A stretch of DNA of 16,082 nt from contig JABDEF010000028.1 of NCBI GenBank assembly GCA_013287235.1, positions 1 through 16,082 on the forward strand, read 5' to 3'. Source of the stretch: Gammaproteobacteria bacterium (GTDB taxonomy: Bacteria > Pseudomonadota > Gammaproteobacteria > DSM-16500). How positions within the stretch are numbered: the first letter of the stretch is position 1; each line of letters begins with the position of its first letter. This document shows, one piece after another, positions 1-7,467 of this stretch. A program made the position numbers and the translations under genes. The notes beneath the pieces are model-generated. The model was not told the origin of the DNA, made no database searches, and saw only the letters and a list, made by a program, of their open reading frames with translations.

Positions 1-41
1 TAATACAATTTTGTGTATCTAGTGTTTTTTAGTTTAATATT

Positions 42-1082
42 TTAAATCTTTGATCTATAGTATATTTTTTTAGCAAATCTTGTTGTTCTGGTTTTTTCTA
101 ATAGAAAAATAATTAATGAAAATATTTTTAATTTTATGGCAAATGGATTTAATGGATTAGATCTAGTGTTTTCAATTTTTTTTAAAAAACTAATAGTTGA
201 ATCATAATCTGATTGATAATTATTATCAATTTTGCTCATCTTAAACAATGAAGTGATTATTTCATTACCAGAAATTAATTCAAAACCAGCTTTTCTACAA
301 CAATTAAGAAGTGAGTTCAAAGTGAAATGATATGTGTGAGCATTTTGAAGATATTTCAAAAAGTCTCTATAATATGAAATTGTTAAATGTCTGATGCCGG
401 GTACTTCCACATAAATTACACTTTCTGGCTTCAAAAATTTTCTTAGTTTTTGTAATTCTTCTATTGGATTTAAAAAATGCTCCACGATATGTGAACATAT
501 TACAATATCTGGTTTTTGTGTTAATGAGTATAGCTTTTCTATTGTACCAACTTCAAGATTCAGACCTTTTTTCTTGCCGTACTCAATGAATTCCGAGCCT
601 AAATCTATGCCAAAGACTTCATTGTTGTGATCTTGGAAAAATTTTAAAATACCTCCAGCTCCAGTTCCTATTTCTACAATGATTTTCTTTTTTATGGATT
701 CTCCTGTAACTGATTCGATATATTCGTAGATCAATTTACCAGTTTCGTACTGACCGGAAAATATTTCACTTGCATCGCTTGTACCATTATACAGTTTTCT
801 ATATTCTATATCATAAAACTCATTATAGCTATCAAAATTCATTCTTGGATTTGTTTGAACCAAACCACATTTTTTGCATATTACTACAGACATGCATAAA
901 CCATATCGATCTTTTTCCGATAACTGTTCAAAATTATTAGATCCACAAACTATACAAAGTATTTTTTCAAAAAAATATTTTTTACTATTAATTTTATTTT
1001 CTAATTGTTTTTTAGTTTCTAATTGTATGATATTTAAAGGTAGAACTGCCTTACCATCATTGAGATATCGTTTTCCTAGCAT
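42..1082 (-). CDS. Zinc-ribbon class I SAM-dependent methyltransferase
   Basis: Probable methyltransferase of 346 residues, acting on a sugar or sugar-linked substrate. An N-terminal four-cysteine zinc ribbon is visible (C43-x2-C46 and C69-x2-C72), the arrangement common in Methyltransf_23/zinc-ribbon proteins of polysaccharide loci. The SAM-binding Rossmann core follows: glycine-rich motif I VEIGTGAGG at 136-144, acidic end of strand 2 at D160, and ICSHIVEHF around 195-203, typical of this class. The basic, aliphatic C-terminus (about 305-346) could be a helix or a weak membrane-associated segment. The start is ATG. The gene lies downstream of the 620-residue glycan gene on the same strand, 184 nt away, with its own TATA-like sequences in that gap, so it may be transcribed separately. 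The acceptor cannot be named from sequence. The fold is confident; the role in glycan methylation is inferred from neighbours. Confidence 0.85.
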   Translation of the reverse strand: MLGKRYLNDGKAVLPLNIIQLETKKQLENKINSKKYFFEKILCIVCGSNNFEQLSEKDRYGLCMSVVICKKCGLVQTNPRMNFDSYNEFYDIEYRKLYNGTSDASEIFSGQYETGKLIYEYIESVTGESIKKKIIVEIGTGAGGILKFFQDHNNEVFGIDLGSEFIEYGKKKGLNLEVGTIEKLYSLTQKPDIVICSHIVEHFLNPIEELQKLRKFLKPESVIYVEVPGIRHLTISYYRDFLKYLQNAHTYHFTLNSLLNCCRKAGFELISGNEIITSLFKMSKIDNNYQSDYDSTISFLKKIENTRSNPLNPFAIKLKIFSLIIFLLEKTRTTRFAKKIYYRSKI

Positions 1083-1102
1083 TATCTCTATAATAAAGCA
1101 CG

Positions 1103-1174
1103 AATAATTTAAACTCGTGTTTCACATAAATTTTGATTAAGTGAAGTTAACAATTCTTTTTAAATTATATAAAA
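1103..1174 (-). promoter_or_regulatory. Candidate archaeal promoter region for the zinc-ribbon methyltransferase
   Basis: Two TATA-like elements face the methyltransferase start at 1082. The stronger match to the archaeal consensus reads TTTTATATAA on the minus strand at 1174-1165 and would give a leader of about 60 nt. A weaker TTTAAATT-like element near 1112-1103 sits about 26 nt before the ATG and would give a leaderless transcript. Which is used cannot be decided from sequence. The rest of the 1083-1266 gap is AT-rich, and on the minus strand it also holds the expected transcription end of the upstream 620-residue gene. Confidence 0.35.
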
Positions 1175-1266
1175 GGTATGTTTTCTGTATGATTTTTTAT
1201 TTTTGTAATTATGCTTTTTAATTACATTTTCTACCTTTCAAGTGAAATTCACATACATAAAATGTA

Positions 1267-3129
1267 TCAATATTTTCTTAATATCTCTAACAAGTATTTA
1301 GATGCATTTCCTTGATTTACAAAATAATCGTTTACAAATTCGTTTCCTTTCTGAATCAAACCTTCTCGTATTTTGGTGTTAAAAAGAAGATCATTTAATG
1401 CAGAATCGAGATTTTTTAGATTGAAGACAGGCATAGTTGCTTTTCTTTTAATCATAGGATCTTCTTCGTAATTTTGTTCTTCTGCTAAAATAACCATGGT
1501 GGGTTTGTTCAAAATCATTGCATCTAAAAGTACGGTCGAAAAGTTTAGCGAAATAACACAATCGCATGATTTTATCAAATTCAGAATGTTCTGATTTTGA
1601 TATATAGGAATAGTTGGATCTGATTCCCTGATTAGCGATTTAATATCATGATATCCCTGTCCGGGGTGCAATTTTATTACGGGTTTTTTATTAGGAACGT
1701 TCTTCAATATTTCTAAAATTCTCTTTACACAATTTTCAAGTAACTCATACGATCTAGTATCATTACCACTAAAAGTTTCAAGAAAAAAACCATTAGTAGC
1801 AATTAAAATAGTATTATTATTCTCCATGTTGTTTCTCAGTTTAAAAAAAACATCATGTCGAGGACTTCCAGTTAAGAGAATATCTGTATTATTTACACCA
1901 TGTTCTAAAAGATAATTTTTAGTTATGTTGCCCCACACTGCCTCTTTAGCACCATGAGATGGAATTATCGGAAATATTGGAACGTATTTTTCAAATTTTG
2001 TATTCATTATAAACAAACCATGTTGTAAAAAGACAATAGGAATTTTATCATCTAAAACATGATGAATTATTTTTTCTTCTGCTCCAACATGAGCCCATTC
2101 TAAAATACAATTTACATTAATCTGATTAAATAATTCCTTAAGCAATAATAATCGTGTTATACTCTCATTGAATCTTTTTGTAATGATTTCTATGAAATTG
2201 TCTCTGATGGCATTCCAAAATGAATATCCTTCTACAGAGAATATGTTGTGTAGAATCTTATCATTTAACCAGAGTGTATTGAGTTTATGTTTAAAATTTT
2301 GTAATTCTTCTTCTATCTTAGTTGCTGCTTCAGAATTATAATAATCGTCTAATCTTACGATTTCGCATTTGAAACGTCTTACTATGTTTAGACTTTCAAA
2401 GTTCCATATTGCAGGTCTTCTTTGATTTAAGAGAATTATATTTTGTTGAGCAGATAAAGTTCTTAATAGATTTTCATACATCACTGGATTGAAATCTAAT
2501 AGTAAAGTCGATTTTTTGTTGGTATGTATATTGGGTTTAAGATTAAAAAATATGTTAGTAATAGTCTCAAATAGTTTTTTTAATAGTAAAAACTGATTTC
2601 TAGAAATTTTTAACGATATTACTTTATGACCTATTTCTATTGGAACTTGTATCTTATCAAAATGTAATGATGAAGTAATTTTAACTTCATGTGTGATGAC
2701 TTCGATTTTCTTATCAACGCATATTATCTTGACGAAATTACCTAAAGAAGAACTAATTATTTTCTTAGGTTGTTCTTTTTCTAAAATTCTTATTATTCCT
2801 AAGGTTCGTTTAAGATGCAAAAAAAAGTAGCCAATAATCTCTATTTCAAGTATACATCCAAGATTTAGTCCATCATATTCTAAAAAACTAGTCAAATTTT
2901 TTTGTTTATACCAAGTCGTTGCCAATTTTAGTGCTAAATTATCTAACTTTAACTGATCATCATTGCTAAAATATTCTTCTATAATTTCATGTTTAATTTC
3001 TAATTTGTTTAATGATTTATGCGCATAAAAATCAAAACTTATTATTTTGACATCGTTTGATGCATGCATTATGTCTGTAAGTTCCTTAACATCATCCTTG
3101 CCCTCTACTATAACTATTGTGTCAGACAA
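1267..3129 (-). CDS. Large GT-B-like glycan biosynthesis protein (putative glycosyltransferase, 620 aa)
   Basis: Putative surface-glycan assembly protein with a C-terminal GT-B-like half. Visible signatures are VFLQHGLF at 366-373, LLTGSPRHD at 418-426, PVIKLHPG at 483-490, and CDCVISLNFSTVLLDAM at 522-538 followed by NKPTMVIL. Together they resemble the nucleotide-binding half of CDP-glycerol glycerophosphotransferase, UDP-GlcNAc 2-epimerase and related capsule proteins. Residues 1-360 are of unknown function, with alternating hydrophobic strands and helices and no signal peptide or membrane helix. The start is TTG at 3129. The next in-frame ATG (residue 21, at 3069) would remove a good first beta strand, so TTG is preferred. 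The C-terminal half shares a motif series with the 428-residue protein at 10363-11649. It is transcribed divergently from the ulosonate genes. Donor and acceptor are unknown, and a non-transferase role is possible. Confidence 0.7.
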   Translation of the reverse strand: MSDTIVIVEGKDDVKELTDIMHASNDVKIISFDFYAHKSLNKLEIKHEIIEEYFSNDDQLKLDNLALKLATTWYKQKNLTSFLEYDGLNLGCILEIEIIGYFFLHLKRTLGIIRILEKEQPKKIISSSLGNFVKIICVDKKIEVITHEVKITSSLHFDKIQVPIEIGHKVISLKISRNQFLLLKKLFETITNIFFNLKPNIHTNKKSTLLLDFNPVMYENLLRTLSAQQNIILLNQRRPAIWNFESLNIVRRFKCEIVRLDDYYNSEAATKIEEELQNFKHKLNTLWLNDKILHNIFSVEGYSFWNAIRDNFIEIITKRFNESITRLLLLKELFNQINVNCILEWAHVGAEEKIIHHVLDDKIPIVFLQHGLFIMNTKFEKYVPIFPIIPSHGAKEAVWGNITKNYLLEHGVNNTDILLTGSPRHDVFFKLRNNMENNNTILIATNGFFLETFSGNDTRSYELLENCVKRILEILKNVPNKKPVIKLHPGQGYHDIKSLIRESDPTIPIYQNQNILNLIKSCDCVISLNFSTVLLDAMILNKPTMVILAEEQNYEEDPMIKRKATMPVFNLKNLDSALNDLLFNTKIREGLIQKGNEFVNDYFVNQGNASKYLLEILRKY

Positions 3130-3337
3130 CTGTATTTCATTTTACGATGATTCAATGACTCATTTAAAACTTCTAGTTAATAATAATTATCAAATACTTT
3201 CGTAAACAACATTTTGTTACTCTGATTTTGTAGTAGCAGATTTCTAGTTAATCATATAATCCACGATAACTCTCTTAATATGATACAAAAGAATTTGAAA
3301 ATTAATCAATAGCACGGATTCTGATTTTGTTGTTTTA
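3130..3337. promoter_or_regulatory. Divergent intergenic region with two short direct repeats
   Basis: This 208-nt gap separates the divergent 620-residue gene and the aminotransferase, so it should hold promoters in both directions. On the minus strand a TTTTAAAT-like element near 3168-3159 lies about 34 nt before the TTG at 3129. No convincing TATA element sits about 26 nt before the plus-strand TTG at 3338. Two direct repeats are present: TTCTAGTTAAT at 3171-3181 and 3242-3252, and TCTGATTTTGT at 3221-3231 and 3320-3330. They could be regulator sites or chance in AT-rich DNA. I found no coding remnant here. Confidence 0.3.
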
Positions 3338-4693
3338 TTGGGCAAAACCATTAATTATTCGCTATCATATCGCAGATTGTTGAATCTAAAGATAGAAAAA
3401 TCTAATATCCTAAAAGAGCGAGCAAGAAAAATTATCCCTTCGTTAACAGGTACATTTAGTAGAGCAGCAACAAGTTTTGTAGAAGGCGTTTATCCTGTAT
3501 ATGCTAAATCTGCACATGGATCACATTTTGTAGATGTTGATGGAAATGAATATTTAGACTATTTGTGTGGTCTGGGGCCTATAACTTTGGGTTATAATTA
3601 CAAAGTAGTAAATGATGCAGTAATTAAACAACTTGAGCAAGGCATTTTATTTTCATTACCACATCCTGTAGAATTAGAACTATCTGAAACAATGTGTCAA
3701 GTTATACCTCATACTGAAATGGTAAAATTTGAAAAATCAGGCTCAAATGCGGTGACTGCAGCAATACGAGCTGCTAGGGCTATTACAAAAAGAGAAAAAA
3801 TCGCGTATTGTGGGAGCGGGGGTGTTTGGCATGATTGGCAAGCTGCAATGGTTAGTCGTGACGGTGGAGTTCCACAATTTAATAAAGATCTTATAAAAAT
3901 TTTTGATTATAATGATGCAGATGGATTGGAACAAATATTTGACGATAACAAAGATGAGATTGCAGCAATCGTCTTAGAACCAACGCATTTTGAAAAACCT
4001 CAAGATGATTTCTTGAAAAAAGTCAGGAAAATAGCTGATAGATATAACACAGTATTAGTTTTAGATGAAATTGTTACTGGCTTTAGGTTTGATTTAGGAG
4101 GGGCCCAAAAATATTTTGATATTAAAGGAGATCTTATGTGTTTTGGTAAAGGCATGGGAAATGGTCTACCAATTTCAGCTATTACAGGTCCGAGAGAATA
4201 TATGAAAATCTTTGATGATCTTTGGGTTTCGTCTACCAATAACATGGAAGCATTATCTATGGCGGGCAGTTTAGCTACAATTCAAGAAATGAGAGAAAGA
4301 AACACTATTGCCCAATGTTGGCAAGTAGGAAAAAGATTGTTTGAAGGTTGGAACAAAATTATAGAAAAAAATAACATTAATGCAAAAATGACTGGATATC
4401 CTGTAAGAATGGAATCATTATGTTATGATCCATCTGGGGTTGAATCTTTAGCCTTAAAATCGTTGATTTTTCAGGAGATGGTTAAAAGAGGAATATTCCT
4501 TTCTCCTTTGGGGGCAGTTTATCTATCGTATTCTCATTCTTTTGAGGATATTGATAAGACTTTGGAAATTCTAGACGATGTTTGTAAAATCATAAATGAA
4601 AAAGTTTCTAATGCTAATTATGAAAAACTTCTAGAGGGAAAAATGCCCAAGTCAATTTGGACAATGAAAATCCAACCGGTAAAGAAAAAATAA
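3338..4693 (+). CDS. Class-III PLP aminotransferase, glutamate-1-semialdehyde 2,1-aminomutase-like
   Basis: PLP-dependent fold-type I enzyme of the class-III group, closest in layout to glutamate-1-semialdehyde aminomutase. Visible features: SGSNAV at 134-139 (phosphate-binding turn), GVWHDW at 162-167 in place of the usual YHGxxD segment, VLDEIVTGFR at 241-250 with the pyridine-N-binding Asp D243, and FGKGMGNGLP at 269-278 with the Schiff-base Lys K271. The chain is 451 residues against about 430 for HemL, with a short basic tail. The start is TTG at 3338; TTG codons at 3377 and 3380 are alternatives, so the first 15 residues are uncertain. It heads the ulosonate block, 87 nt before the cytidylyltransferase. 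That placement suggests it installs or moves an amino group on a sugar intermediate rather than serving tetrapyrrole synthesis. This is inference, and a true hemL is expected elsewhere in the genome. Confidence 0.85.
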   Translation: MGKTINYSLSYRRLLNLKIEKSNILKERARKIIPSLTGTFSRAATSFVEGVYPVYAKSAHGSHFVDVDGNEYLDYLCGLGPITLGYNYKVVNDAVIKQLEQGILFSLPHPVELELSETMCQVIPHTEMVKFEKSGSNAVTAAIRAARAITKREKIAYCGSGGVWHDWQAAMVSRDGGVPQFNKDLIKIFDYNDADGLEQIFDDNKDEIAAIVLEPTHFEKPQDDFLKKVRKIADRYNTVLVLDEIVTGFRFDLGGAQKYFDIKGDLMCFGKGMGNGLPISAITGPREYMKIFDDLWVSSTNNMEALSMAGSLATIQEMRERNTIAQCWQVGKRLFEGWNKIIEKNNINAKMTGYPVRMESLCYDPSGVESLALKSLIFQEMVKRGIFLSPLGAVYLSYSHSFEDIDKTLEILDDVCKIINEKVSNANYEKLLEGKMPKSIWTMKIQPVKKK

Positions 4694-4750
4694 CAAAAGC
4701 TACTTTTTATATCTTACACGATATGAATTCTCAAAATATAATTCGTATTG

Positions 4751-4758
4751 TTTTTATT
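4751..4758 (+). promoter_or_regulatory. TATA-like element before the cytidylyltransferase
   Basis: TTTTTATT is centred about 26 nt before the ATG at 4781, the spacing expected for a leaderless archaeal transcript. A second T-rich TATA-like stretch (TTTTTATAT) lies just after the aminotransferase stop, around 4704-4712. The 87-nt gap thus gives the cytidylyltransferase and downstream genes a possible internal promoter. No Shine-Dalgarno sequence is visible. Confidence 0.35.
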
Positions 4759-4780
4759 CTTCAAATAAAAATAACAACTC

Positions 4781-5533
4781 ATGCCTGAAAATAACAAAGT
4801 AATTGCAATCGTCCAGGCACACATGGATTCAACAAGATTGCCAGGTAAAGTAATGAAAGAAATTTGCGGAAAACCTATGTTATTACTAATGTTAGAAAGA
4901 CTATCTCATTCTAAATTACTGAATCATATTATTGTTGCAACTACAACTAACAAAAATGATGATATTATTTATGAAACTGCAAAAAAAAATGGTTATGGTG
5001 TATTTAGAGGCAGTGAATTTGATTGTCTAGATAGACATTATCAAGTTGCAAAAAAATTTAATGTCGATTTCATTTGTAAGATTACATCAGATTGTCCCAT
5101 TATAGACCCAGAAGTAATTGACCAAGTTATAGATAAGTTTCAGAATGGTTCCTATGATTATGTTAGTAACGTACATCCTGCAACATTTCCTAATGGTCTT
5201 GATGTTGAAATATTTAGATTTTCTGCACTAGAGCAAGCATGGAAAGAATCTACAGATCCTACTGAAAGAGAACATACAACAACCTATATCTGGTCTAATC
5301 CATCTAAATTTAGACTCGGTAATGTTGTTATGCATAACGGAAAAAATCTATTTCAAAGTGAGCGCTGGACAGTTGATTATCAAGAGGATTTTGAGTTCAT
5401 AAAGGCCATATACGAAAATCTCTATCATAATGGAAGAATCTTTTTAATGGACGAAATATTGAATTTACTACGAAAAAGAAAAGATGTATGGAAGATAAAT
5501 CAGCATCTTGTATCTTTTAATATGGTTCATTAA
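4781..5533 (+). CDS. SpsF-type cytidylyltransferase (CMP-sugar synthetase-like)
   Basis: Nucleotidyltransferase of the CMP-KDO/CMP-nonulosonate synthetase superfamily (SpsF branch), expected to transfer CMP from CTP to a 2-keto-3-deoxy sugar acid. The N-terminal nucleotide-binding signature is QAHMDSTRLPGK at 12-23; the usual QAR has His in place of Arg. Next comes CKITSDCPIIDPEVID at 99-114, whose Asp (D104) is the expected metal ligand. The stretch VHPATFPNGLDVE at 131-143 is a family-typical loop for the sugar acid, and EREHTTTYI at 162-170 is also characteristic. At 250 residues it is full length. It sits between the aminotransferase and a short-chain dehydrogenase, 69 nt before the latter and two genes before NeuB. 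This placement supports activation of the NeuB product. SpsF proteins are often annotated loosely as spore-coat proteins; nothing here implies sporulation. Confidence 0.85.
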   Translation: MPENNKVIAIVQAHMDSTRLPGKVMKEICGKPMLLLMLERLSHSKLLNHIIVATTTNKNDDIIYETAKKNGYGVFRGSEFDCLDRHYQVAKKFNVDFICKITSDCPIIDPEVIDQVIDKFQNGSYDYVSNVHPATFPNGLDVEIFRFSALEQAWKESTDPTEREHTTTYIWSNPSKFRLGNVVMHNGKNLFQSERWTVDYQEDFEFIKAIYENLYHNGRIFLMDEILNLLRKRKDVWKINQHLVSFNMVH

Positions 5534-5602
5534 ACTTAAGGTACGGTGTGAATCTGTCAAATTACTACACAATGTCTATTCGAATAAAAATGGTGTTTAA
5601 AC

Positions 5603-6277
5603 TTGTCTAGAATAACAATTACAGGCTCAGAGGGTCTTATAGGAAAAGAAGTATGTCAATATTTTGAAAAGAAAAATAAAGTTTTGAAACTTGACTTAAA
5701 ATTAGGTCATGATCTTACAGATGAAATATTTGTAAAAAAATGGTTTAAAGAACACAGAATGGATTATTTGATAAATTGTTTTGCATTAAATGATCACGTA
5801 AATGCTGAAAGGAAAAAAAGGACTGTATTTGATGTATCATTAGAATCATTTTCTAACTATATGAAAGTTAACTTAACCGCATTATTTTCAGTTTGTAGAG
5901 AATTTGCAAGAAATAATAAAACAGGAGCAATTGTCAATTTTTCATCATATTTGGGAATAGTTTCCTCAAGACCTGATTTGTATGAGGGTTCACACAAGGA
6001 TATAGGGTATTGTGTATCTAAAGCAGGCGTAATACATCTCACAAAATATCTAGCTGTTCATTTTGCACCAAACATACGAGTAAATTGTCTTGTACCAGGT
6101 GGAATTTTTCTAAATCAAAGCAGTAAATTTGTTAAAACATACTCGAAATCGACTCCCATATCACGTATGATGAGAAAGAATGAATTGAATGATTTGATTG
6201 ACTATCTGTGCAGCAAAAAATCTAGTTATGTTACAGGTGCGGCATTTGTTGTAGACGGAGGTTATTCTATATGGTAA
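5603..6277 (+). CDS. Short-chain dehydrogenase/reductase
   Basis: Classical SDR oxidoreductase, probably NAD(P)-dependent, acting on a sugar or sugar-acid intermediate. The N-terminal cofactor motif is TGSEGLIG at 7-14. N90 in MKVNLTALFS, the serine pair at 114-115 in NFSSYLG, and Y136/K140 in GYCVSK give the Asn-Ser-Tyr-Lys catalytic set. The C-terminal PGGIFLNQ at 165-172 and TGAAFVVDGG at 211-220 are typical SDR endings. It is 224 residues, slightly short for the family (about 250), with a compact region after the first strand. The start is TTG at 5603: the in-phase upstream codons offer no ATG, and the first strand begins directly after it. The context resembles the SDR genes (PtmA-like) of bacterial legionaminate/flagellin-glycan loci, but I cannot assign the substrate. 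Confidence 0.85.
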   Translation: MSRITITGSEGLIGKEVCQYFEKKNKVLKLDLKLGHDLTDEIFVKKWFKEHRMDYLINCFALNDHVNAERKKRTVFDVSLESFSNYMKVNLTALFSVCREFARNNKTGAIVNFSSYLGIVSSRPDLYEGSHKDIGYCVSKAGVIHLTKYLAVHFAPNIRVNCLVPGGIFLNQSSKFVKTYSKSTPISRMMRKNELNDLIDYLCSKKSSYVTGAAFVVDGGYSIW

Positions 6278-6411
6278 AATTGACATATCTTTATTTTAAA
6301 TATTACATGGATGACTATCAAATAAAACAATTATAAAAAAAGAGAATAGTTGCATAATCTATGATGAAATGGAAAACAAACAAAAGCAAGTCCTTCTGTA
6401 GTGATTAAGAA
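6278..6411 (+). other. 134-nt spacer between the dehydrogenase and NeuB genes
   Basis: This spacer is much longer than the junctions that follow it. It holds a TATA-like stretch AATTATAAAAA around 6329-6339 and several short reading frames without recognisable protein similarity, the longest starting at 6361 and closing within 16 codons. The TATA-like stretch is about 75 nt before the TTG at 6412, so a promoter with a leader for the NeuB-TIM barrel-Gmd trio is possible but unproven. Confidence 0.25.
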
Positions 6412-7467
6412 TTGGAACATAGTTACAAAAACAAAATTAGAATTGGAAATATGTTAGTGGGTATTGGAGAACCATGTTATATAATTGCAGAAATTGGAAT
6501 AAATCATAATGGTCAAGTACCTTTGGCAAAAAAACTTATTGATGTTGCAGTAGAAGCTGGTGCTAACGCAGTAAAATTCCAGAAAAGATCTTTAGAAAAT
6601 ATTTATAAAAATGATGTTTTACAAAATCCAAATTTAGATAGTCAAGGACTTGAGATATTAATCGACGTTTTAAAGGAAGTTGAATTTAATGAATCAGAAT
6701 ATAAAGAAATAATTGAATATTGTAAAAAGAAAGAAATTCCTTTCTTGTGTACTCCTTGGGATACACCAAGCGTGGATTTTCTTGAAAAATTTAATGTTTC
6801 AGCTTATAAGATTGCTTCAGCTGATATGACAAATTTACCATTAATACATTATGTTGCCAAAACAAAAAAACCACTAATTATTTCTACTGGGATGTCAACA
6901 CTTGAGGAAATTGAAAAAACAGTTAACTTTGTAAAAAAAGAGAACATACCATTTATTTTGTTACATTGTAATAGTACTTACCCCTCTCCAGTTGAATTAC
7001 TTAATCTCAATCTAATCCCACTTTTAAGAACAAAATTTGATGTACCGATTGGCTATAGTGGACATGAACCAGGAATAATTCCATCTCTAACTGCAGCAAA
7101 CATGGAATCTGTATTGATTGAACGCCATATAACCTTGGATAAAACCATGGAAGGAATAGATCAGGCGGCATCATTGGAACCTGACGAATTTAAAAATCTT
7201 GTAAAATATATTCGAGAATCCGAAAAGGCAAAGGGAGAATCGATAAAAAAAATGACTAGAGGAGAAATTTTGCAACGTGAGGTACTTGGAAAAAGTATCA
7301 TTTGTTCACTCGATATCAATGAGGGAGATGTTTTTTCAGAACAAAATATGGAAATCAAAGGGCCAGCAAAAGGATTATCGCCACAGTATTATTATGATAT
7401 ACTTGGAAAAAAATCAACCAGAAATATAAAAAAGGGGCAGTATCTGTTACCAGTAGATCTAAAATGA
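6412..7467 (+). CDS. neuB: NeuB-family ulosonate (sialic-acid-like) synthase
   Basis: Condenses phosphoenolpyruvate with an aldose to make a 3-deoxy-2-ulosonic acid. The TIM barrel shows PCYIIAEIGINHNG at 21-34, AVKFQKR at 53-59, CTPWDTPS at 113-120, YKIASAD at 132-138, STGMST at 158-163, HCNSTYP at 185-191, GYSGHEPG at 214-221 and ERHITLDKTMEGIDQAASLEP at about 237-257, all hallmarks of the family. A C-terminal SAF (antifreeze-like) domain covers about 288-351. At 351 residues it is full length. At 316-318 the sequence is KGP where sialic acid synthases usually have KRP, so the Arg that contacts the N-acetyl group appears replaced by Gly317. The start is TTG; the ATG at residue 14 (6451) is an alternative and would leave the barrel intact. 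The stop overlaps the next ATG (ATGA), implying coupled translation. The exact aldose substrate is unknown. Confidence 0.9.
   Translation: MEHSYKNKIRIGNMLVGIGEPCYIIAEIGINHNGQVPLAKKLIDVAVEAGANAVKFQKRSLENIYKNDVLQNPNLDSQGLEILIDVLKEVEFNESEYKEIIEYCKKKEIPFLCTPWDTPSVDFLEKFNVSAYKIASADMTNLPLIHYVAKTKKPLIISTGMSTLEEIEKTVNFVKKENIPFILLHCNSTYPSPVELLNLNLIPLLRTKFDVPIGYSGHEPGIIPSLTAANMESVLIERHITLDKTMEGIDQAASLEPDEFKNLVKYIRESEKAKGESIKKMTRGEILQREVLGKSIICSLDINEGDVFSEQNMEIKGPAKGLSPQYYYDILGKKSTRNIKKGQYLLPVDLK

Noticed and set aside
3069..3129. N-terminal IVIVEGKDDVK of the 620-residue protein resembles the start of a TOPRIM domain.
   Set aside because: The later DxD motif of TOPRIM is not seen, and the rest of the protein is GT-B-like; the match is short and probably chance.
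3338..4693. Calling the aminotransferase hemL for tetrapyrrole synthesis.
   Set aside because: The segment GVWHDW departs from the usual HemL substrate loop, and all neighbours are glycan genes; only the fold class is supported.
6361..6408. A 15-codon frame starting ATGATG just before NeuB, considered as a leader peptide.
   Set aside because: It has no attenuator-like codon run or hairpin, and such short frames are common by chance.
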